The notes under the pieces: generated by a model | What the model was told of the DNA's origin: nothing | Database searches by the model: none | What the model saw: only the letters and a program-made list of their open reading frames with translations | Source: Gammaproteobacteria bacterium | GTDB taxonomy: Bacteria; Pseudomonadota; Gammaproteobacteria; Nitrosococcales; Methylophagaceae | Direction: 5' to 3' | DNA: 7,529 nucleotides | Assembly: GCA_003645385.1 (NCBI GenBank) | Contig: QNEY01000075.1 | Location: 1-7,529 of the forward strand | Program-made: the position numbers and the translations under genes | In this document: positions 1 to 5,341 of the stretch, one piece after another | How the letters are laid out: each line of letters starts with the position of its first letter | Position numbering within the stretch: the first letter of the stretch is position 1

Positions 1-95
1 GTCTATTGGTTATAAATTTACATGATTTTTACTATTAGAGGCACAAAAAGGACAGAGTGTAACAAGGTGAAAAATGCCATATATTCTCTTAATGG

Positions 96-1643
96 TTAAG
101 TTATCACTTTATTGGGTTTTAATAGGGATTTGATATTGATGCCCACAATTGTCAGCAATGTAAAGTAAACAGCCATAGCACCAGCAATTAATCCAAATAA
201 CATCCCAGATCGTTGCCAAACAGTTCCATTAATCCAAGCAGCACTATCAGGGGTTAGCCAAAATAATAGTAGCAATAAACCACTATTAGGCAGTAGTAGT
301 TTGATTATGAACTTCCCCCAACCTGTATCAGGCTGATAAACCTTCAATTTTCTGAGACCAAGATAAAGTAAGCCAGCATTTAATATTGCTGACAAAGAGG
401 TTGCTAATGCTAAGCCGACATGGGCATAGTGGATCATCAATATAATATTCAGGATCATATTGGTTACCATAGCAATAATGCCAATTTTGACTGGTGTTTT
501 AGTGTCTTGACGGGCAAAATAGCCAGGTGCCAATACTTTGATGAATATAAAAGGTAATAACCCCAAGCTATAAGCCATTAAGCTGAGAGAGGCTTTGTGG
601 GCATCTTGAGGGGTGAACTCGCCGTATTGGAATAAAGTAACTAATAATGGCTCTGCAAGCCACGCAAGCCCTATCGTAGCCGGCGTGGCAATAATAAATA
701 CCCAGCGTAACGCCCAGTCTATGGTATGGGAGAATTCGGATTTAGATGCTGAGGCATGTTTTTTCGATAAGCTTGGCAGAATTACGGTGGATAAGGCGAT
801 ACCAAACACACCGAGTGGAAATTCTACTAGTCGGTCTGAGTAGTACAACCAGGAAATACTGCCTGTTACCAGAAAAGAAGCCAATAAAGTGTCGAGTAAT
901 AAGTTGATTTGGGCAACAGAAACCCCAAACATTGCAGGAATCATTAACTTGAGAATTTTCTGAACACCACTATCTTTCCAGCCCCAACGTGGCTTGGGAA
1001 GCTGACCTATTTTGATCAAAAAAGGAATTTGGAATAAAAGCTGTACTACGCCACCAATAAATACTCCCCATGCTAATGCTGTTACTGGTTCGGTGAGATG
1101 AGGTGATAACCACACTGCACAGCCAATCAAAGACAAATTAAGAAAAACAGGGGTAAATGCTGGCATGGCAAATTTGCCGAAGCTATTTAAAATAGAACCA
1201 GCTAATGCGGTGAGCGAAATAAAGAATAGATATGGAAAGGTGATCTTTAATAAGTCACCAGCTAAATTAAGTTTGTGTGGGTTATCGATAAAGCCAGGTG
1301 CAAACACCATAATCAAAATGGGTGCAGCTAATACGCCAATAGCAGTAATCACAAATAAAATGCCGGCTAATGTGCCGCTTGTGCTGGCAATTAGTTGTTT
1401 GAGGTCTTTGTCTCCTCGTTGACGATATTCAGCTAAAACAGGGATAAATGCTTGTGAAAAAGCGCCTTCAGCAAATAAACGTCGTAGAAAATTGGGAATT
1501 TTGAATGCTACAAAAAACACATCAGCACCAAGTCCAGCACCAAATAATCGTGCAATCACAATGTCTCTGACAAACCCGAGAATACGCGATAAAAAAGTCA
1601 TCATGCTGACAATAGCGGTAGACTTAAATAGTTTTTCACTCAT
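96..1643 (-). CDS. murJ: Lipid II flippase MurJ (MviN family)
   Basis: Inner-membrane flippase that moves the lipid-linked peptidoglycan precursor (lipid II) from the cytoplasmic to the periplasmic face. The protein is almost entirely hydrophobic helices, consistent with the family's 14-helix MOP fold. The N-terminal signature is intact: SRILGFVRD, then GADVFFVAFKIPNFLRRLFAEGAFSQAF. The charged residues known to matter in E. coli MurJ (Arg18, Arg24, Asp39, Arg52, Arg270) align with Arg20, Arg26, Asp41, Arg54 and Arg271 (SDRLVEFP). I chose the ATG whose first base is 1643 (515 aa), because a GTGAG element lies 7 nt upstream. A GTG four codons further upstream (1655) has no visible Shine-Dalgarno sequence. 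The gene is full length and ends in TAA. It is transcribed away from the SCO-like gene. No ribF is visible within the 95 bp downstream. Confidence 0.96.
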   Translation of the reverse strand: MSEKLFKSTAIVSMMTFLSRILGFVRDIVIARLFGAGLGADVFFVAFKIPNFLRRLFAEGAFSQAFIPVLAEYRQRGDKDLKQLIASTSGTLAGILFVITAIGVLAAPILIMVFAPGFIDNPHKLNLAGDLLKITFPYLFFISLTALAGSILNSFGKFAMPAFTPVFLNLSLIGCAVWLSPHLTEPVTALAWGVFIGGVVQLLFQIPFLIKIGQLPKPRWGWKDSGVQKILKLMIPAMFGVSVAQINLLLDTLLASFLVTGSISWLYYSDRLVEFPLGVFGIALSTVILPSLSKKHASASKSEFSHTIDWALRWVFIIATPATIGLAWLAEPLLVTLFQYGEFTPQDAHKASLSLMAYSLGLLPFIFIKVLAPGYFARQDTKTPVKIGIIAMVTNMILNIILMIHYAHVGLALATSLSAILNAGLLYLGLRKLKVYQPDTGWGKFIIKLLLPNSGLLLLLFWLTPDSAAWINGTVWQRSGMLFGLIAGAMAVYFTLLTIVGINIKSLLKPNKVIT

Positions 1644-1707
1644 CCGAGTACTCACAATTAATGATAGGATTTGGCGTTAATTAGATTATCTACGAGAGCA
1701 ATTGTCC

Positions 1708-2358
1708 ATGGCCAAACGATGTAAAGGTCTTAATTCTAAGTGTTTTTTATTTACATATCTCATTATTGTAGGTTTTTTATTGGTATTGTGGATGAATCGT
1801 TTGCCACTTATACACGAAGATCTGCGTGAAATACCATTAGACATGCAGGTTTATTTGGAGTCACCACCCCGACCTATATCCTCATTTTCATTAACAACAA
1901 ACAATCAGTTAATGCTTACTAATGACTGGTTTGAAGGCAAGTGGTCTTTTGCGTATTTTAGCCATGGAAAATGCCTGCCAGAATGTCAGCCAGCATTGGA
2001 TAAAATGAATGATTTGCACGCGGCATTTGCCAATAGTGATTTCCAATTTCTAGTTGTTGGCTTGGATCATCAGCATGAGAGTGCCGATGATTTAGCGGAC
2101 TTTTTACGCTCTCAACAGTATGAGCTGATAGCAGCAACAGCCTCAGAAACTGCGATTGAACAGTTAGCCAGAGATTTTGTGGCATTATTTCTGAAAACAG
2201 ATTTTGCTGATGGCAGTTATCAAATCGAACAGGAGCATCATATATTTGTAGTTGATCCTAAAGGTCGTGTCTACGCCACTTTCCGCCCGCCCTACACAAG
2301 CACAAGCATTCAGTCACAATTCCTGAAGCTACGTTATTTTTATGCTCAGTCAGAATGA
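1708..2358 (+). CDS. SCO1/SenC-like membrane-anchored thioredoxin-fold protein
   Basis: 216-aa protein with a short basic N-terminus and one hydrophobic helix at about residues 12-29, so it is probably anchored in the inner membrane with a periplasmic domain. That domain looks like a thioredoxin-fold SCO protein. It has FAYFSHGKCLPEC with a CxxxC pair (Cys89, Cys93) in the position of the SCO copper-binding cysteines. Further on, EQEHHIFVVDPKGRVYATF supplies candidate ligand histidines (177/178) just before the conserved DPxG turn. SCO proteins deliver copper to the CuA site of cytochrome c oxidase or act as thiol oxidoreductases. No oxidase gene is nearby, so the client is unknown. I prefer ATG 1708 over the in-frame TTG at 1702 because GAGAG lies 9 nt upstream of the ATG. 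The stop overlaps the 3' end of the convergent oxyR. The family is fairly sure; the histidine alignment is less certain. Confidence 0.8.
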   Translation: MAKRCKGLNSKCFLFTYLIIVGFLLVLWMNRLPLIHEDLREIPLDMQVYLESPPRPISSFSLTTNNQLMLTNDWFEGKWSFAYFSHGKCLPECQPALDKMNDLHAAFANSDFQFLVVGLDHQHESADDLADFLRSQQYELIAATASETAIEQLARDFVALFLKTDFADGSYQIEQEHHIFVVDPKGRVYATFRPPYTSTSIQSQFLKLRYFYAQSE

Positions 2359-3248
2359 TCAAGCGCATTTGCAAAGCTTTGAGCGAGCTGTTCAAGTGTG
2401 CTGACACGTCGATAGCTGGGTCGAGTTACCAGGCCAAGTTCACGTCTAGCCTTTGTTGCAAGTGGCCTGATAGAAATATCTGCACGGCTGACCATATCAG
2501 ATTTAATGGCCATTTCAGGTATCAGAGTTATCCCCAGCCCACCTGCAACCATTTCAATTAACGTATATAGGCTTGTGCCCTGCACACTTGTTCTATGAGC
2601 TGTAGTCGGCAATTGGCATGCACTGAGTGCATGCTCACGTAAACAATGCCCTTCAGAGAGCAGTAAGAGCTCATCAATGGGTAATTGCTCTGCTTTAATA
2701 CTTGTTTTTGATGCTAATGGGTGGTTATTAGGCAGTGCAACCCAAAATTGTTCCTCGGCAAAAACAATGTGGTTTAACTCTCCAATATCAAACGGAAAAG
2801 CCAAGAGGGATATATCAATATCACCTGCCCGTAGTTTTTTTAATAAATGTTCAGATTGATCCTCAACAAGTACTAGCTCAAGTTGTGGAAATTGTTTGCG
2901 AATATCGGGCAAGGCTTTTGGTAGTAAAAATGGACTTATACTCGGGATAATACCGATCTTTATTCGCCCTGTTAATGGGTTGCTTTCAGAGCGGGCTAAA
3001 TCAACCAAGTCAGCCGATAAGGAAAGGATGTCTAATGCACGATCAGCAATCTCTATGCCTAAAGCTGTTGGTAGCACTTTTCGGTTTGTGCGTTCTAACA
3101 ATTGTGTACCTAAGAGGTTTTCAAGATCATGTATACCTGCACTTAGCGTTGATTGGGTAACAAAACAGCGATCAGCAGCATGGCCGAAGTGTTTTAATTC
3201 AACAACAGCAGTTAAATAATGTAACTGACGAAGAGTGGGTAAATTCAT
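2346..3248 (-). CDS. oxyR: OxyR-type peroxide-sensing LysR transcriptional regulator
   Basis: 300-aa LysR-family regulator. An N-terminal winged helix-turn-helix spans residues 1-60 (MNLPTLRQLHYL, then TQSTLSAGIHDLE), followed by a LysR substrate-binding domain from about residue 92. It is assigned to OxyR rather than a generic LysR because SEGHCLREHALSAC carries two cysteines nine residues apart (Cys202, Cys211). This is the spacing and context of E. coli OxyR Cys199/Cys208, which form the peroxide-induced disulphide. The following TSLYTLIEMVAGGLGITLIP block is also typical. I chose ATG 3248, since family members begin right at this MNLPTLRQL motif. A TTG 11 codons upstream (3281) would put coding sequence over the probable operator. 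It is transcribed divergently from the rubrerythrin-rubredoxin-reductase genes, which are its likely targets, and overlaps the SCO-like gene by 13 bp tail to tail. Confidence 0.9.
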   Translation of the reverse strand: MNLPTLRQLHYLTAVVELKHFGHAADRCFVTQSTLSAGIHDLENLLGTQLLERTNRKVLPTALGIEIADRALDILSLSADLVDLARSESNPLTGRIKIGIIPSISPFLLPKALPDIRKQFPQLELVLVEDQSEHLLKKLRAGDIDISLLAFPFDIGELNHIVFAEEQFWVALPNNHPLASKTSIKAEQLPIDELLLLSEGHCLREHALSACQLPTTAHRTSVQGTSLYTLIEMVAGGLGITLIPEMAIKSDMVSRADISIRPLATKARRELGLVTRPSYRRVSTLEQLAQSFANALDHSD

Positions 3249-3266
3249 AATCGTTTTTTCCACTTG

Positions 3267-3296
3267 TTTAGATAGAAACAATCAATCGGATCTAAA
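3267..3296. promoter_or_regulatory. Candidate OxyR operator in the oxyR/rubrerythrin divergent region
   Basis: Two overlapping dyads are visible. GATAGAAACAATCAATC (3271-3287) matches the OxyR half-site GATAGNTNNNANCTATC at 10 of 12 fixed positions. Flanking it is a perfect 7-bp inverted repeat, TTTAGAT (3267-3273) and ATCTAAA (3290-3296), with a 16-bp spacer. The second half of the classical four-element OxyR site is poor, so this is a half-site match only. The position, just upstream of the candidate -10 at 3308 and close to the oxyR start, would suit activation of the peroxide genes and autoregulation of oxyR. This is an inference from pattern and context. Confidence 0.45.
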
Positions 3297-3307
3297 TTAA
3301 CACAAAA

Positions 3308-3313
3308 TATAAA
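3308..3313 (+). promoter_or_regulatory. Candidate -10 element for the rubrerythrin operon
   Basis: TATAAA matches the sigma-70 -10 consensus at five of six bases. There is no recognisable -35 hexamer at 16-18 bp upstream (the bases there are around ATCGGAT), as expected for an activator-dependent promoter. The candidate OxyR site ends about 20 bp upstream, a position an OxyR-activated promoter could use. A start near 3320 would leave a leader of about 40 nt containing the strong Shine-Dalgarno sequence. Confidence 0.4.
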
Positions 3314-3350
3314 CTTGTTTCCAACTTGTGGACAGCAGGCTTTATGACTT

Positions 3351-3356
3351 AGGAGG
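3351..3356 (+). promoter_or_regulatory. Consensus ribosome binding site of the rubrerythrin frame
   Basis: AGGAGG is a perfect Shine-Dalgarno core. It lies 2 nt before ATG 3359 and 5 nt before ATG 3362, so 3362 is the better-placed start. It shows that translation is meant to begin here, upstream of the in-frame stop at 3398, and not at the internal ATG 3425. Confidence 0.8.
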
Positions 3357-3361
3357 AAATG

Positions 3362-3424
3362 ATGTCGAACCAAGAAATATCTAAAACAATACAAAATTAA
3401 GAAGCAGCTTTTGCTGGTGAATCA
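3362..3424 (+). pseudogene. Severed 5' end of the rubrerythrin frame, closed by an in-frame TAA
   Basis: From ATG 3362 the frame reads MSNQEISKTIQN, then TAA at 3398-3400, then EAAFAGES, running without a frameshift into the rest of rubrerythrin at 3425. The segment after the stop is the conserved rubrerythrin helix-A motif (AFAGES), so the gene once started upstream of the stop. Family members usually have Leu or Ile at the stop position (an N-L-x-x-A-F-A-G-E-S pattern), and a Leu TTA codon becomes TAA by one base change. The Glu of AGES aligns with Glu20 of Desulfovibrio vulgaris rubrerythrin, an iron ligand. None of the codons between the stop and this Glu is ATG, GTG or TTG. Confidence 0.8.
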
Positions 3425-3832
3425 ATGGCAAATAGAAAGTATCTGTATTTTGCTAAACAATGTCGCAAATTAGGTGCCGATGATATTGCAGAGGTATTTG
3501 AAAAAACAGCCGAGCAAGAAACTGCACATGCTTTTGGTCATCTTCAGTTATTATTCCTGGAGGATACGCTGACTGTTGAGAAAATGTTACAACTTGCGAT
3601 TGATGGTGAAACCTATGAATATACTGAGATGTATCCAGCATTTCGAAACACAGCATTAGAAGAGCGAAATGCAGCGGCAATTGTTGAGATGGATGAACAA
3701 ATAGAGGAATCCAAGGAACATGCTGAAATGTTTGCTAAAGTATTATTAACAGCAGAAAAACGGTTTGCAGCATTAGCCAAGGTTGAAAAGCGTCATACTC
3801 AGCATTATATAGATGCATTAGCTTCGCGGTAA
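3425..3832 (+). CDS. Rubrerythrin (ferritin-like di-iron peroxidase), open part of an interrupted gene
   Basis: Rubrerythrin reduces hydrogen peroxide to water at a di-iron site in a four-helix bundle, using electrons from rubredoxin. The open frame from ATG 3425 gives 135 aa. The frame from ATG 3362 would give 156 aa if the TAA at 3398 were a sense codon. Ligand motifs seen are EQETAH (Glu32, His35), GETYEYTEMYP (Glu62, Glu65) and VEKRHTQHY (Glu121, His124) in the 135-aa numbering. The first ligand glutamate, in AGES, lies just before ATG 3425, so a protein restarting there would lack one iron ligand. A GGTGA at 3416-3420 could act as a weak ribosome binding site for such a restart. There is no C-terminal rubredoxin domain; a separate rubredoxin follows 57 bp later and probably replaces it. 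The family is certain; whether an active protein is made is not. Confidence 0.85.
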   Translation: MANRKYLYFAKQCRKLGADDIAEVFEKTAEQETAHAFGHLQLLFLEDTLTVEKMLQLAIDGETYEYTEMYPAFRNTALEERNAAAIVEMDEQIEESKEHAEMFAKVLLTAEKRFAALAKVEKRHTQHYIDALASR

Positions 3833-3889
3833 ATTAAGCTTTTAGATTGGGCTTTATTAGAATGAAATTATAATATTGGAGATGTAAAG

Positions 3890-4054
3890 ATGAGACAGTG
3901 GCAATGTGTTGTATGTGGCTTTATTTATGATGAAGCCAAAGGCTTGCCTGAAGAAGGTATTGTGCCAGGTACGAGCTGGGATGATATTCCTGATGATTGG
4001 GAGTGTCCGGAATGTGGTGTCGGGAAAGAAGATTTTGAGATGGTAGAAATTTAA
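3890..4054 (+). CDS. Rubredoxin
   Basis: 54-aa small iron-sulphur protein carrying one iron on four cysteines. The two ligand pairs are clear: CVVCG (Cys6, Cys9) and CPECG (Cys39, Cys42). Between them are the usual FIYDEAKG and the aromatic WDDIPDDWECP segment. It is full length for the family and of the same general type as the rubredoxins that serve alkane hydroxylases and rubrerythrins. GGAGA (3878-3882) lies 7 nt before the ATG. It sits between rubrerythrin and rubredoxin reductase on the same strand, so it should be the one-electron shuttle from the reductase to rubrerythrin. A 10-bp hairpin follows its stop codon. Confidence 0.95.
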   Translation: MRQWQCVVCGFIYDEAKGLPEEGIVPGTSWDDIPDDWECPECGVGKEDFEMVEI

Positions 4055-4063
4055 AATACGATG

Positions 4064-4087
4064 GAGGCAGGGATTTCTCCCTTCCTC
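4064..4087 (+). terminator. Hairpin between rubredoxin and its reductase (terminator or attenuator)
   Basis: GAGGCAGGGA (4064-4073) and TCCCTTCCTC (4078-4087) pair over 10 positions with one C/T mismatch, around a 4-nt TTTC loop. The stem is GC-rich and would be stable. The tail that follows, ATCTCTTTG, is only weakly T-rich, so termination may be partial. It lies 9 bp after the rubredoxin stop and 33 bp before the reductase ATG. It could lower reductase transcription relative to rubrerythrin and rubredoxin, or protect the upstream mRNA's 3' end. Confidence 0.55.
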
Positions 4088-4120
4088 ATCTCTTTGTAAT
4101 GCTTGAAAAATAGAGCTGAT

Positions 4121-5275
4121 ATGACTCCTATAATTATCATTGGTACAGGATTTGCTGGCTATACACTAGCACGAGAGTTTCGTAAATTAGACAGCAATAC
4201 GCCGCTATTGATGATTACTTCAGATGATGGCCGCAGTTATCCCAAGCCGATGTTGTCAAACGCTTTAACTAAAGGTAAAACAGCTGATGAATTAGCGCTA
4301 GCAGATGCGAATTCAATGGCTAAGACCTTAAATGCTAGGATTGTTACCAATAGTGTTGTGACTCAGATCAATCCACAACAGAAAACTATTGTCCTGTCTA
4401 ATGGTGAACAGCTCAACTATAAACAACTTGTCTTAGCCGTAGGTGCCAATCCAATCCGTATCCCGATCAGAGGCATTTCTGATAACAACATTATATCAAT
4501 CAATAGCTTAGAAGACTACACGCGCTTCAGAAATGAGCTTGAAAGTACCAAGCATGTTGCTTTAATTGGACCGGGTTTGATTGGCTGCGAGTTTGCTAAT
4601 GACTTGATTAGTGCTGGTAAGGAAGTGTCAGTTATTGGACCTGATCCTTATCCCATGAGCACGTTGCTGCCCAAGGCTATTGCTGATGAGTTAGAAAGTT
4701 ATCTGGCTAAAGCTGGTGTTAACTGGTACTTGGGTACAACGGTAGCAGAGATTAATCATAAAGAGCAGAGTTATAAAATAACTTTAGCTAATGGTGAGAA
4801 TGTTAGAGCGGATCTATTGGTGTCTGCCATTGGGTTAAGACCTAATATTGATCTTGCTAAAAAGGCTGGCCTGGAGATTGCTCGCGGCATAAAAACGGAT
4901 AATGGCTTACAAACGAGCCAAGAAAATATTTTTGCATTGGGAGATTGTGCTGAAGTTGCCGGACACAGTCTATTGTTTATTGCGCCTATACTGGCGGCCG
5001 CAAAAGCGCTGGCAAAAACACTTTCCGGCACGCCAACCACCGTGAAATATCCTGCAATGCCAGTCGCAATCAAAACCCCTGTTTACCCACTTGTTGTTTC
5101 CCCCCCTCCTCATGGCGTTATTGGTGAGTGGCAGTTTGAGTTAGCATCGTCAGGGTTTGGTATCAAAGGTTTGTTCATCAGCAATACAAAAGACCTTCTT
5201 GGTTTTGTATTGAGTGGTGACATGGTTGCTGAAAAACAAGTTCTTGCTAAACAGCTCCCAGAGTTGCTGGCTTGA
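4121..5275 (+). CDS. FAD-dependent rubredoxin-NAD(+) reductase
   Basis: 384-aa flavoprotein that transfers electrons from NAD(P)H to rubredoxin. The two-dinucleotide-fold layout is clear. The N-terminal FAD-binding GTGFAG is at residues 8-13. REFRKLDSNTPLLMIT and DDGRSYPKPMLSNALTKGKTADELA follow, and are characteristic of rubredoxin reductases of the Pseudomonas RubB type. The NAD-binding GPGLIG is at 150-155, followed by CEFANDL. The second FAD motif, IFALGDCAE, is at 270-278. The C-terminus has the family-typical PVAIKTPVYPLVVSPPP segment. I chose ATG 4121 (GAG nearby, protein starting directly at the FAD fold) over an in-frame TTG at 4103. It is the last gene of the peroxide cluster and lies 66 bp upstream of recF. 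The alkane-hydroxylation role of such reductases elsewhere is not suggested here, since no alkB is visible. Confidence 0.92.
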   Translation: MTPIIIIGTGFAGYTLAREFRKLDSNTPLLMITSDDGRSYPKPMLSNALTKGKTADELALADANSMAKTLNARIVTNSVVTQINPQQKTIVLSNGEQLNYKQLVLAVGANPIRIPIRGISDNNIISINSLEDYTRFRNELESTKHVALIGPGLIGCEFANDLISAGKEVSVIGPDPYPMSTLLPKAIADELESYLAKAGVNWYLGTTVAEINHKEQSYKITLANGENVRADLLVSAIGLRPNIDLAKKAGLEIARGIKTDNGLQTSQENIFALGDCAEVAGHSLLFIAPILAAAKALAKTLSGTPTTVKYPAMPVAIKTPVYPLVVSPPPHGVIGEWQFELASSGFGIKGLFISNTKDLLGFVLSGDMVAEKQVLAKQLPELLA

Positions 5276-5341
5276 ATATTGTGTTTATAGCAGCCTGATT
5301 TTGCAGTAAAGTAACGATTTTAATCCCTTACGGATTTGCCG

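Noticed and set aside
1..95. Short minus-strand frame starting near 76 downstream of murJ (about 20 codons)
   Set aside because: It resembles no known protein, is not ribF, and has no supporting ribosome binding site. No terminator hairpin is clear either.
1682..1692. Small palindrome TAGAT-T-ATCTA in the murJ/SCO gap, resembling the arms flanking the OxyR half-site
   Set aside because: Five-base arms in A+T-rich DNA occur by chance, and no OxyR-type spacing is present.
1808..1816. TTATACACG, 8 of 9 bases of a DnaA box
   Set aside because: A single near-match inside the SCO-like coding region, with no cluster of boxes or AT-rich unwinding element around it. It is not evidence for oriC in this window.
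3249..3281. N-terminal extension of OxyR from a TTG at 3281
   Set aside because: The 11 extra residues are not typical of the family, which starts at MNLPTLRQL, and the extension would overlap the probable operator.
3836..3854. AAGC/GCTT stem after the rubrerythrin stop
   Set aside because: A 4-bp stem with an 11-nt loop and no T tract is too weak to call a terminator.
3869..3874. Perfect TATAAT upstream of rubredoxin, with TTGGGC 16 bp before it
   Set aside because: A start about 7 nt downstream would fall inside the rubredoxin Shine-Dalgarno sequence (3878-3882), so the mRNA could not use it. The region is simply A+T-rich.
4771..5073. Long minus-strand open frame inside rubredoxin reductase
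   Set aside because: It is antisense to a well-conserved flavoprotein domain and shows no recognisable protein features.
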